Assembly: GCA_963733265.1 (NCBI GenBank)
Contig: CAVTCF010000002.1
Span: 620,001 to 684,000 of the forward strand
Reading direction: 5' to 3'
Length of the DNA stretch: 64,000 bases
Origin: PALSA-1006 sp963733265
GTDB lineage: Bacteria; Pseudomonadota; Gammaproteobacteria; Burkholderiales; Gallionellaceae
The notes under the pieces were generated by a model. It was given only the letters and a program-made list of their open reading frames with translations, made no database searches and was not told the DNA's origin. The translations under genes and the position numbers were made by a program. Numbering within the stretch: the first letter of the stretch is position 1; each line of letters opens with the position of its first letter. Positions 8,431 to 16,245 of the stretch are shown piece after piece.

Positions 8431-8856
8431 TCAACTTATTGGTAGCGGGGTAATTTCAGCCGTCCACGCATCCATCTTTGCAATACCGTCGATTGGCAGT
8501 GGTGATATCAGGTATTGCCCTGACGACAAAGGAAATATTCGCGTTGACGCGTCCATCTTTGCAATCATCGTGTTTTGACGTTTCTGATTGCGTTGCCGCT
8601 GCTTTTTGCGATTACGTTCGGTGGATTCTGGATGCTCAGTTCGGTATTTGCGGTAATAATCTGGGTTACGTTCCAGCCAAGCCTGTTGTGCTCGGGACTG
8701 GTTCTCGCGGTAATCTGGGTCGATCTGCCGCTTATTCTGTTCCCAGTGGGTGCGCCGCTTTCGCTGGCACTCGGGCAACGAGCAATAGGTTTGGTTTGGG
8801 ATTTGGGGGCGTTGCCGGAATTCAGCCTTGCAGGCTGCACACCGCTTGATAGTCAT
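8431..8856 (-). CDS. Small cysteine-rich protein upstream of the recombinase, possibly truncated by an in-frame UGA
   Basis: A 141-residue protein. The N-terminus has a zinc-finger-like set of cysteines (CAACKAEFRQRP, then YCSLPECQRKRR), followed by a very basic, charged helix-rich region. The C-terminus contains two copies of I-A-K-M-D-A, 27 residues apart. The start at 8856 has GGAG six bases upstream. After the UGA at 8431-8433 the same frame stays open for 14 codons (DDSVTDCKERMCSA) to a UGA at 8386, so the original protein was probably longer. I recall similar proteins preceding this recombinase trio in other genomes. It likely binds nucleic acid; its function is not known to me. Confidence 0.75.
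   Translation of the reverse strand: MTIKRCAACKAEFRQRPQIPNQTYCSLPECQRKRRTHWEQNKRQIDPDYRENQSRAQQAWLERNPDYYRKYRTEHPESTERNRKKQRQRNQKRQNTMIAKMDASTRIFPLSSGQYLISPLPIDGIAKMDAWTAEITPLPIS
8468..8565 (-). repeat. Two 17-bp direct repeats 81 bp apart
   Basis: The sequence GC(A/G)TCCATCTTTGCAAT occurs at 8468-8484 and 8549-8565. A weaker relative (CTCTTTGCAATC) lies at 8404-8415. The strong copies encode the IAKMDA repeats in the cysteine-rich protein. The period of 81 bp is in frame, so the repeat may be a protein-level duplication, but the near-perfect nucleotide identity leaves room for a DNA role such as a recombinase site. Confidence 0.6.
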
Positions 8857-8967
8857 ATTGCACTCCATACTTAAAAATATGGAACTTACGTGACCCTGCG
8901 GGCAGATTTCGGAAAATATCGTTATGTGAAAGATGCAGGTCAATCACATTAGATGGGGAGAAATAAA

Positions 8968-9297
8968 ATGGTAGTTGCACTCTATGCACGTTCAGCCACG
9001 ATAAGACAGAACGAACCTGATCTTGCCACCCTTGACCAGATGCGCCAATTTCGCGACTACTGCAAGGCACACGGACACGTTTGGGCAAAGGAGTATATCG
9101 ATGCAGGGTTTAGCGGAATGAACGACAATCGCTCAGAATTTCAACAGATAATTTCGGATGCCACAGCCGATCCGTCACCGTTTGAAGCAATTATAGTTTT
9201 CGATCATTATCGTTTTTTTCGAAATATGAACGAGTTATCGAATTATGAGCGTATTCTCAATAACAAAGGGTGCAAGCTGATTTCAATCATGGATTAA
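8968..9297 (+). pseudogene. Serine recombinase catalytic-domain fragment
   Basis: A 109-residue frame matching only the catalytic domain of a serine recombinase: VVALYARSATIRQN at the N-terminus, then FEAIIVFDHYRFFRNMNEL. The usual Y-A-R-V-S-T reads Y-A-R-S-A-T here, so the position of the nucleophilic serine is alanine. The protein ends before the DNA-binding domain. The start at 8968 follows GGGGAG by seven bases. It is divergent from the cysteine-rich gene with about 110 bp between. Most likely a relic of another integration event; an alternative is a catalytically dead regulatory protein. Confidence 0.65.
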
Positions 9298-9333
9298 TAG
9301 ATCGATAATCAACCAGTTATGATTAGCAAAACT

Positions 9334-9783
9334 TTAGCTCAAATCCGCTTGGCTTGCCGCGAGTAGTGCCGACCAATCATCTGGCGGATTACCTCTCCCC
9401 AGCATTTTCTGAAAGACTGCGTAAGGATCAGATTTGCTCCCTGCCGAACGTAATGTGCGTTCGTCGTTCACCCAAGCAAATACAATCACCTTTACCTTCG
9501 AGTCATATCGAAAAAACAACCTGAATCGGCGTCCGATTTTGGCTCTGCGCCAATGGCGATATTCAGTTCCCATCGTATTGCCCTGACGATATTCCTCACG
9601 GGCGGGATCGCCGGGTACGGTTTCAAACATCAATTGGCTCAGAGCGCGGTACAGCTTGACATTGGCATTGGCCCCAAAGCCTTGTGGATCAGCAGCTTCG
9701 GCTCGGTCTGAAGCTTCCTTCAGTTTTTGAAGTTGCTCAATCAGGCAATCATGAAACAGCAACGACCAACCGTGGCGGTGCAT
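9334..9783 (-). CDS. yhaV: Type II toxin YhaV
   Basis: A 149-residue protein of the YhaV/SohA family, a ribosome-dependent RNase toxin of the RelE superfamily. Recognisable segments are the N-terminus (HGWSLLFHDCLIEQLQKLKE), the segment YRHWRRAKIGRRFRLFFRYD and the C-terminal VFAWVNDERTLRSAGSKSDP, where the basic and histidine residues of the family lie. The length is typical (about 154). Its ATG overlaps the stop of the upstream antitoxin gene (TAATG), as expected for stoichiometric expression. It probably stabilises the mobile island. Confidence 0.92.
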   Translation of the reverse strand: MHRHGWSLLFHDCLIEQLQKLKEASDRAEAADPQGFGANANVKLYRALSQLMFETVPGDPAREEYRQGNTMGTEYRHWRRAKIGRRFRLFFRYDSKVKVIVFAWVNDERTLRSAGSKSDPYAVFQKMLGRGNPPDDWSALLAASQADLS

Positions 9784-10100
9784 TACAGAACAACTTCGCC
9801 GACGATTTCTTCATCGAGATCAACTGTGTGGTGCAGGTTTGCCAGCATTGTCTGAGCCATATTGTCCGGCAAAGTGTTTAGATGTTTTCCTGACTTAATA
9901 TCGTCTTCCAGCAGAGCCAGAAAAGCACCAATGGCGGGGTCTTCGTGCCCCTCGTCGGCACGGGTCACAACAACATCGGTACCGCGAAGATCAAAAGCCA
10001 CCTGACCGCCGACCGCGATTCCTAATGCCTGACGGATAGGTTTGGGCAAAGTAATCTGCCCCTTAGACGTAACGGTAGCTATTTCATGAATGTGTGGCAT
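9783..10100 (-). CDS. prlF: Antitoxin PrlF (AbrB-type)
   Basis: A 105-residue antitoxin with an N-terminal swapped-hairpin AbrB domain (ATVTSKGQITLPKPIRQALG, then GGQVAFDLRGTDVVVTRA). The C-terminal half is the YhaV-binding tail (DPAIGAFLALLEDDI). I prefer the ATG at 10100, with GGAGA upstream, over one five codons earlier. It precedes yhaV and would neutralise it and repress the operon. A 7-bp inverted repeat (10127-10144) just upstream is a good candidate operator. Confidence 0.92.
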   Translation of the reverse strand: MPHIHEIATVTSKGQITLPKPIRQALGIAVGGQVAFDLRGTDVVVTRADEGHEDPAIGAFLALLEDDIKSGKHLNTLPDNMAQTMLANLHHTVDLDEEIVGEVVL

Positions 10101-10126
10101 TGAGTGTCTCCGCATGAGGTTTAACT

Positions 10127-10144
10127 GTAAGGATATTTCCTTAC
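10127..10144 (-). promoter_or_regulatory. Candidate PrlF operator
   Basis: Perfect palindrome GTAAGGA-TATT-TCCTTAC, 27 bp upstream of the prlF start, placed where an autorepressed toxin-antitoxin promoter would be. Binding by PrlF or PrlF-YhaV is inferred from position. Confidence 0.55.
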
Positions 10145-10316
10145 CATGTCAAGCAGAAATACTTGTTCGGTAAAATGACAGGTGCCCCTGAGTGGAAGGC
10201 GAGCAATCCAATACGACATTACCCTACTGAATTAACACATTTCAAATTATCGCGCGCAGATTTTCTACCCGGTGCAGCCTTAGAATCAAACCTTGCCGAG
10301 CCGTGATAACAAAGTA

Positions 10317-11495
10317 TTATTCGACTTCACCAACCTCCTTTTTATATCTATTAATTTCCTGCGTATTTTCCTGAACTCCATTTTCTTTTTGCCGACGCAC
10401 ACCTTGCCTTGAGCCGTAGTAGCTCGCACCTATAGAAGCCCTACTATGACCAAGCGTTTCCATTACCTTGATGCTGGCCAAGCGATACTCGCTCTTTGGG
10501 AGAATTGAAATGTCCCCTCCTTTAATAGGAGCTTCAACCCCTGTCATAAGCAAGTGCTGCGCCTGAGCATATTTGTGCCTCAATCCGTGCAACGTCACTC
10601 CTTGGTCAGCTTCAGTTATCCCAACCTTGACCAGAATGTATTTGAAGTGGTCAACGTTTTGTTTTACCGTTAGACCCCTCTTACACATATATCCCGTTTT
10701 CTTGTCGGCAACCAGCTTCGCCTTTTCAAGAACAGCTTTCTGAAGTTCATTCCTTATTGGAATGTTCCGCGCTCGTTTTCCCTTCGTTCCATCAATAACA
10801 AATAGAACATCCCCGTTATCACCAACACCAGGTCTCATTTCGACCGTCTCCTCACGGCGCAAACCAAATGCCCAGCACATTTCCACCCAAACAGCTACTC
10901 GCTCCTCGCGCCCATTCTTGATCGCCCTTATGTCAGCCAGGATTTTCAGTGGATCCACCCCATGCGCTTCCCACGACTTATCTCTCTGCGCAACCATCGT
11001 TCGTTTCACTGATGCAGGATCTTTGACATAGTAATGTGACTCTCGAACCATCCCATCCTTGCCAATCCATCCGCAAAACGTGCGCATGGTGCTGATCTTT
11101 CCTGCGATGGTCGATGTTGCCTGCCCCCCTGCCTCCAGATGATTGAATACGGCAACAAGATGTTTCTGTTTAAGGTTGTAGACACTCTCCAGCCGGTACC
11201 CCAAAAACATAAGGTCGCTGAAGAATCCGAGCACATCAGTCTTTCTGATTTCCATCGTTCTGGCACCCACCTTTTTTTCCTTCTTTGCCGCCTTGTCTCG
11301 GTTTGCTTGCAGGATCGTAATTATTTCGTTATGCAATCTCTTGTGGATGCGATGCCCTCCCGACCGCTTGGTAGAATTCTTGCCATTCACACGCCCCGGA
11401 CGCGGCATTGCCTTGGCTAGCCTTTCCTGACCATCTCCACCCCCGCCATGCGATCCCTGTCCAGATGAAAATTCTCTCGTTCCGTCATCGTTCAT
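10317..11495 (-). CDS. Tyrosine recombinase / integrase
   Basis: A 392-residue phage-type integrase. A low-complexity glycine/lysine-rich leader (residues 1-45) is followed by an N-terminal SAM-like core-binding domain (about 50-170). The catalytic domain holds the first arginine in WAFGLRREETVEM, H-x-x-R in GVTLHGLRHKYAQ, the late histidine in VMETLGHSRASI and the tyrosine in GASYYGS. It resembles the subfamily annotated integrase-domain-containing protein. The start at 11495 (AGGA upstream) is preferred over one seven codons earlier. It stands alone, over 1 kb from the intron, and probably served an earlier element in this island. Confidence 0.88.
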   Translation of the reverse strand: MNDDGTREFSSGQGSHGGGGDGQERLAKAMPRPGRVNGKNSTKRSGGHRIHKRLHNEIITILQANRDKAAKKEKKVGARTMEIRKTDVLGFFSDLMFLGYRLESVYNLKQKHLVAVFNHLEAGGQATSTIAGKISTMRTFCGWIGKDGMVRESHYYVKDPASVKRTMVAQRDKSWEAHGVDPLKILADIRAIKNGREERVAVWVEMCWAFGLRREETVEMRPGVGDNGDVLFVIDGTKGKRARNIPIRNELQKAVLEKAKLVADKKTGYMCKRGLTVKQNVDHFKYILVKVGITEADQGVTLHGLRHKYAQAQHLLMTGVEAPIKGGDISILPKSEYRLASIKVMETLGHSRASIGASYYGSRQGVRRQKENGVQENTQEINRYKKEVGEVE

Positions 11496-11516
11496 GTTTT
11501 GTCCTTGTCTTTTCAT

Positions 11517-12676
11517 TCCAGCGCGCAGCCAGAGTAAACCAGTGCTTTCTGCACATGGGTGTAAATAATATTGTCTGTTCTGTGTCTACACGGTCAGTCG
11601 ACCGTGGTGTTGCCGCGAATTGCCCGTCGCTCGGGGAGAAAGTTTTTTGCCGTGAAGGCATGGCGGGACGTAAGTCGCTCGGGTCGTAGTTTGCTCTGCA
11701 GGACATTTCTGCCCACGTTCAGATTTTCGCTCGCGCGAGTGATCGATGACCACACCACTTTGCATTCTTTCGAATGCCTTCCCTTTTTAAATTATTTGAC
11801 ATGCACGCACGGTTTTCTCACTTTTGCTGACTGCCAACGCCAACTCATCCGTCTCCGGAACCGTCTTTTCCCTTGCGCTACAATCCGCTTAGCGAACAAT
11901 CGTAGCTACCGCATCATCCCAATAGCCTTTGGCCATTGAAACGAAGAAGGGTGTGTGAATGCATCTTGTATATATGGATGGATGAAGCGCCCGTCCGAAC
12001 ACCAACGCGGGTGTTGGTTCGAATACTTCATACAGGCAATCGGCGTAGTGATTTGGTGATTTCATTAACCTCACCAAAGGCTGGTGACCGACTGCCGTTT
12101 CGAAACGTGATACTCCGCGTTGCTTATCACGTGAAATAATTTTTCCATCTTTTGTTTCCTCCAAGGATAAAAACCTTGAAGGTAACCCCATTACGGGATG
12201 TTAGCCGCAAGGATTACGTAAAGAAATTATGGGATATACGAACCAGTTTTGTGGCTGGCGTATTTATCGCGACGCCTGAAAAAACGCAGGCAATAATGAC
12301 TAAATACTCAATGGTGCTCATCTATAACAAAGAGCACATTTCCCGTCAGGGATTGTGCCCCGTTGGGTGATATTACCTTAAGATCAACCTTCCGATTGAC
12401 TTTGACGGTCTAGCGACAGTCGTTAACTCCTTACGGAGTCCGGTTGCTTCTCATCAACCTCCGTTTTTTTAACAGGTCGTCTCCTGTTTTGAGCCCATGC
12501 AATAAGCAAGGGACAACAATTGATTAAATTCTAGATGCGCAAAATTTCGCAGTCAAGAAGTATTTTCTTTATTGATGTTTTACTCTGAGTGACGACGTTT
12601 TAGCACGCCGTTCGGATAATTTTTCATTTTCCCGTGTTGCAGCCAGGATTTTTTGTGAGCGAATCCGTTGTGTCCG
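11517..12676. other. Long intergenic region with no defensible gene
   Basis: About 1.16 kb between the integrase and the 3' end of the group II intron. Frames up to 100 codons exist on both strands (for example 11889-12191 minus and 12152-12370 plus), but they lack ribosome sites and known domains. I see no tandem repeats or tRNA. It may be decayed sequence or the 3' exon side of the intron. Confidence 0.5.
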
Positions 12677-12744
12677 AGTAAGCAGGGAGGTTACCCTCCC
12701 CACTCCTCACTGACCCCACCGTGCGGGACTACCGCAGTGGGTTC
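12677..12744 (-). ncRNA. Group II intron domains V and VI
   Basis: On the minus strand, 12744-12712 folds as a domain V hairpin: an 8-position lower helix (GAACCCAC with GTGGGGTC, one A-G mismatch), a two-base CG bulge on the 3' side, a 5-bp upper helix (TGCGG/CCGCA) and a short TAGTC loop. The usual AGC triad reads AAC. Directly after it, 12711-12677 folds as domain VI: AGTGAG with CTTACT at the base and GGGAGG-GTAA-CCTCCC at the tip. The architecture is visible by eye; activity cannot be judged. Confidence 0.65.
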
Positions 12745-12755
12745 GTCAGGCTGAT

Positions 12756-14048
12756 TCACCGTGTTGACCACGCATGAGTAATGCGCGGACGCAGCAAAGG
12801 ATACCGCGCCAGTATATGACAGAATTTCTCCCATGAGAGGCGCCTTCCTCGCGTCCTGCGAGCAAGCCACCTTCGCCAGATGCTGCGCACCGTATGCTCG
12901 AACTTCGTCAAACTCCGATAGTTCGTCGGTCGGCCGTAGTACTGGTAGTGACCTCGCAGTTTCGCATTGAGTATCCGCTGCTGGTATTCCAATGGGTCAT
13001 GCAGATGCTCCCGACACCATGCAGAAATGGCCACAAGCCCTCTCCGCAAGCGCTTCTTCATCGTACCCAGATGAATCATAAAGAACCCAGCCCGGCTTGT
13101 AGCACACCGGTGCGTAAAACCCAGAAAGTCGAATGTTGCTGTCGAACCCTTCTTCCGTTTCGCCTCAAAGTAGGCACTACACCCAAACTTTATCAGTCGG
13201 GTTTTCTCCGGGTGAAGGGTCAGGCCATATTTCGCAAACCTCTTCGGCAGAACCTCCAATACGCGTTCTGCATCTTCCTTGTACTGGAAGCAAAGCAGTC
13301 CATCATCGGCATATCGGATTTCGTGAGCTTCCCCTTTCAAGCGCGGTTTTACTTCTTCCTCAAACCACACATCCAGCACGTGGTGAAGATAGATGTTTGC
13401 CAGCAATGGGCTGATGATTTGCCCTTGGCCGGTTCCCGTTTCGCTCGTCAAGAGTCGCCCTTGATCCACTACTCCAACGTTGATCCACTTACCTATCAAT
13501 CCAAGAATGCTTGAGTCACTAATCCTTTGCTCAACCATCTCCATGAGTTGTTTCCGTACAATCGAATCAAAATAGGAAGTGATATCCAGCTCAAGAACAT
13601 ACTCCATCGGCCTACGACAGATCACTTGGCCAACTTCGTCCAGCGCATCGTGTGCACTTCGCCTCGGGCGAAACCCGTGAGAGCAATCGAGAAAGTCCTG
13701 CTCGAATATCAAGTTGAGAACATCCACCGTGGCTCGCTGTACGATCTTGTCTTCAAGTGAAGGGATTGAGATTGGTCTCTTCTTCCCGTCTTCCTTGTCA
13801 ATATAGATTCGTCGCAGCGGTTGCGCGCGGTAGGTGTTGCTCCTCAGCTTTTCGTGCAGTTTTGTGAGATTCTCAATCAGGCGCCCTTCGTAGTCCCTGC
13901 ACGTGACACCATCCACACCAGCGGCGGCGTTCTTGCGCAAATTATCAAATGCTTCCCATAGCGCTCCTATCGTCAGAACGTGAGCGATCGAGTAAAACTT
14001 GCGTCCTGCATCCTGCTTAGCCAATTCGGCTAGTTGACTCAGTTCCAT
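12756..14048 (-). CDS. ltrA: Group II intron reverse transcriptase/maturase
   Basis: A 430-residue reverse transcriptase. RT motifs are in order: NAAAGVDGVTCRDYE (RT1), RPISIPSLEDKIVQRA (RT2), FLDCSHGFRPRRSAHDAL (RT2a/3), VLELDITSYFDSI (RT3), GTGQGQIISPLLANIYLHHV (RT4) and the catalytic IRYADDGLLCF (RT5). A maturase X domain follows (FDFLGFTHR and the C-terminal basic region). No H-N-H domain is present, so it would rely on nicks or replication forks for priming. The start at 14048 has AAGG eight bases upstream. The domain V/VI hairpins just downstream show that it belongs to an intron rather than a retron or diversity-generating element. Confidence 0.95.
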   Translation of the reverse strand: MELSQLAELAKQDAGRKFYSIAHVLTIGALWEAFDNLRKNAAAGVDGVTCRDYEGRLIENLTKLHEKLRSNTYRAQPLRRIYIDKEDGKKRPISIPSLEDKIVQRATVDVLNLIFEQDFLDCSHGFRPRRSAHDALDEVGQVICRRPMEYVLELDITSYFDSIVRKQLMEMVEQRISDSSILGLIGKWINVGVVDQGRLLTSETGTGQGQIISPLLANIYLHHVLDVWFEEEVKPRLKGEAHEIRYADDGLLCFQYKEDAERVLEVLPKRFAKYGLTLHPEKTRLIKFGCSAYFEAKRKKGSTATFDFLGFTHRCATSRAGFFMIHLGTMKKRLRRGLVAISAWCREHLHDPLEYQQRILNAKLRGHYQYYGRPTNYRSLTKFEHTVRSIWRRWLARRTRGRRLSWEKFCHILARYPLLRPRITHAWSTR

Positions 14049-14831
14049 TTGACATACCTTATCGAGTTCAGAGTCTCGTGCATGTGGTTCTTCATCAATA
14101 CATCTTCCTGTTCATCCCTTCCCTCCGGTGGATACCGTGGCCGCCCCTTGCGGGAGCCCTGCGGTTCTCCAACTTCAACGGTACTATGGATTCGTAAGAC
14201 TGCTCTTCTGCCCTTGCCTGCACCTCCGGTTTCCCTTGGTTGCAGGAGACTCCGTTTGAGGGTTATTCGCTTCTCTCGGGGAACCCTCTCTCCCCGGAAA
14301 CCGGGTGACTTTGGTTTGGGCGTCACCGAGTGCCCAATTTACGGAGAAGCAGAGAGCTCTCCTGGGTTCATGGGAAATCCTTCGTAAGCATGCCCCGGAC
14401 AAGCGACTCCGGCGATCCCGAGTACACCTCGCATAACGGTGCACCGGATACTGCCTTCCGCAAAGAGAACGGCGTCGGCATCACGATCAGACCAATTTCG
14501 GAGCTCATTACTCGCGGCCTACTTACTTGCTGTGTACGCTTCGCACCCGCCAGTCACCCGGCGAATGGCAACACTCGCTACCGGCCTGCACGCTACTGCT
14601 TTGACCGGGCTGGACTTGCACCAGCTGGATTTCAATAAAGAGTTTCACTGTCTCATCACAGATTCCCCCTTTCCACGCTTTTCCCAGCGCGATCTCTCAG
14701 CAGCCGCCAGTCGGCAACAGCCGGTGAAGCGAAATGTACCACTTCAATATGCCCAAAAACTCAGGAACAAGTCCAAGTGCTGCAAATCTTATCTTCCTTT
14801 AATTGGATTCGGTCAGCAAGCCAGACATTGC

Positions 14832-15080
14832 CTATAGAATTTGGTCGCCCGCTTGCGGTGGTTTGCCACCCGTGCGGTTCAGTAAAGCCAGCGCTGCATC
14901 CAAATTGCCACGCTTTGCCCGCTCCTGAAAATAATCCGCCGTCTTGAGCGCGGCCAGTTTCTCGGCAATCGCGGTCACAATAAACTGATTCAGCGAAGTG
15001 CCGTCATCCCGCGCGACCTGCTCAACGGAATGCTTGAGTGAAGCCGGCAAGCGCAAAGCGTAATTGCTAGTGGTTCCCAT
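14832..15080 (-). CDS. Ribbon-helix-helix antitoxin
   Basis: An 82-residue protein with an Arc/HicB-type ribbon-helix-helix (NYALRLPASLKHSVEQVARD, then GTSLNQFIVTAIAEKLAAL), the DNA-binding and dimerisation part. The tail (YFQERAKRGNLDAALALLNR) likely wraps the toxin. Its start lies inside the end of the PIN-domain gene (14-bp overlap), so toxin precedes antitoxin, an order common for this PIN family. Confidence 0.85.
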   Translation of the reverse strand: MGTTSNYALRLPASLKHSVEQVARDDGTSLNQFIVTAIAEKLAALKTADYFQERAKRGNLDAALALLNRTGGKPPQAGDQIL

Positions 15081-15498
15081 CGCGTAACTCCTTTAAAAAT
15101 TCATTCGGCTTCATCACCCTAAGATGGAATTTTTCCGCCGAGGGCAAAAAGTCCTTGGTATTAAACGTCACAATGACTGCAACCTGCCCATTTACCGCTG
15201 CCTCAAGAACCATTTCATCATTGGCATCTTTGAGTTGCGGACGCCATAGATAAAATACCTCTACCGGCACAACCACACCAGCGAGCACATCAAGCAAGTT
15301 GCTCACGTCCGCCGGCAGTACCTGAGCCGCCTTTAAATGAACGGGTCGAAGCAACACCGCCTCATACTCTATAAACAATGGCACGCTTGCGACCATTTTA
15401 ATCTCGCCGAGCAATATGCGGCGCATTATTTCAGCCGATGCCCCGCTGGGGCTACGCACAGCCGCCACTAACACATTAGTATCAAGAATTATTGTCAT
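15067..15498 (-). CDS. PIN-domain toxin
   Basis: A 143-residue PIN nuclease of the type annotated putative toxin component, PIN family. The acidic metal-binding residues are the aspartate in TIILDTNVLVAAV, the glutamate in FIEYEAVL, the DANDEMVLEAA segment and the aspartate in TFNTKDFLP. I use the ATG at 15498; an upstream TTG would add 13 residues that break the usual PIN start. It would cleave RNA when not bound by the ribbon-helix-helix partner encoded just downstream. Confidence 0.88.
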   Translation of the reverse strand: MTIILDTNVLVAAVRSPSGASAEIMRRILLGEIKMVASVPLFIEYEAVLLRPVHLKAAQVLPADVSNLLDVLAGVVVPVEVFYLWRPQLKDANDEMVLEAAVNGQVAVIVTFNTKDFLPSAEKFHLRVMKPNEFLKELRDGNH

Positions 15499-15884
15499 AT
15501 TGCCAGCAATATTATTCTTAAACGGCAAATAGGGCAATATTTACTCGCGCACAAGCCTCATCAACGATCTTTTTCGCTAATCATTATGCGCTGTTCATGT
15601 AGTGAATTTGCCCTTGGACGTTAGTGGTAACGAGGGTTGTGTTAGCACTCTGTAGTGACTCCAGTTCTCAATCAGCTTCATTCAAATAGCTAAATTTCAA
15701 ACAGAGGCACTAACCTTTGAATCGATTTAAATGAATTTTGAATTCGCCAGGAATCAAACTGAATAAATCTGAAGTCCACATGAATGCTCATGAATGATTT
15801 TTATAGCCTGCTGCGATGGCTTGCAATGCTTTGAATCTTTCGGGTATTCCTTGCGCATAGTACAAACTGGACCGCAGGGAACTG
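15499..15884. other. Intergenic region, no gene supported
   Basis: About 390 bases between the PIN toxin and the tandem array. Open frames near its right part (15754 onward) arise only because the adjacent 22-bp repeat lacks stops. Confidence 0.55.
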
Positions 15885-15888
15885 TTGG

Positions 15889-16130
15889 TGAACGAACGGT
15901 GAATGCTTGGTGAACGAACGGTGAATGCTTGGTGAACGAACGGTGAATGCTTGGTGAACGAACGGTGAATGCTTGGTGAATGAACGGTGAACGCTTGGTG
16001 TATGAACGGTGAACGCTTGGTGTATGAACGGTGAACGCTTGGTGAATGAACGGTGAACGATTCGGGAACAAAAGGGAACAATTGGTGAACGATTCGGGAA
16101 CAAAAAGGAACAGTCGGTAACGGTTTGGAA
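15889..16130. repeat. 22-bp tandem repeat array (iteron-like)
   Basis: Eight units at an exact 22-bp period start with CGGTGAA at 15897, 15919, 15941, 15963, 15985, 16007, 16029 and 16051. The first four are the form GAACGGTGAATGCTTGGT; later ones change to GAACGCTTGGTGTAT or GAATGA. Degenerate units (GATTCGGGAACAAAA, twice) extend the array to about 16130. The array ends about 25 bp before the start codon of a small gene. Period and length resemble plasmid iterons; 22 bp is close to two helical turns. Because 22 is not a multiple of three, all three minus-strand frames stay open, which produces false genes. Confidence 0.9.
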
Positions 16131-16245
16131 CAACTTAACAAATAAGGAATGAACAATGAACTATTTTCAGTCAGAATTAAAAGCGTTTGCGCGTCAAATC
16201 GGCAAAGCGCATCTACTTGAGTGGTATGCAGAGCAACCGCGCGGC

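Larger units (their letters stand above)
12677..14546 (-). mobile_element. Group II intron
   Basis: A maturase-type reverse transcriptase gene is followed immediately by structures matching intron domains V and VI (12677-12744). About 500 bases of structured, gene-free sequence precede the gene, as expected for domains I-IV. The 3' boundary is within a few bases of 12677. The 5' boundary is not resolved: a GTGCG at 14546-14542 fits the intron consensus, but a GTGCAAG near 14612 is also possible. The encoded protein lacks an H-N-H endonuclease domain. Confidence 0.65.

Noticed and set aside
12001..12035. T-loop-like GGTTCGAATAC suggesting a tRNA
   Set aside because: No acceptor, D or anticodon arms pair around it.
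11889..12370. Short frames on both strands in the long intergenic region
   Set aside because: No ribosome sites, no domains, and mutual overlap.
12756..14048. Retron or diversity-generating retroelement
   Set aside because: Maturase features and domain V/VI hairpins mark a group II intron; no template/variable repeat or msr-msd structure was seen.
15889..16130. Possible CRISPR array
   Set aside because: The repeats are head-to-tail without unique spacers and no cas genes are present.
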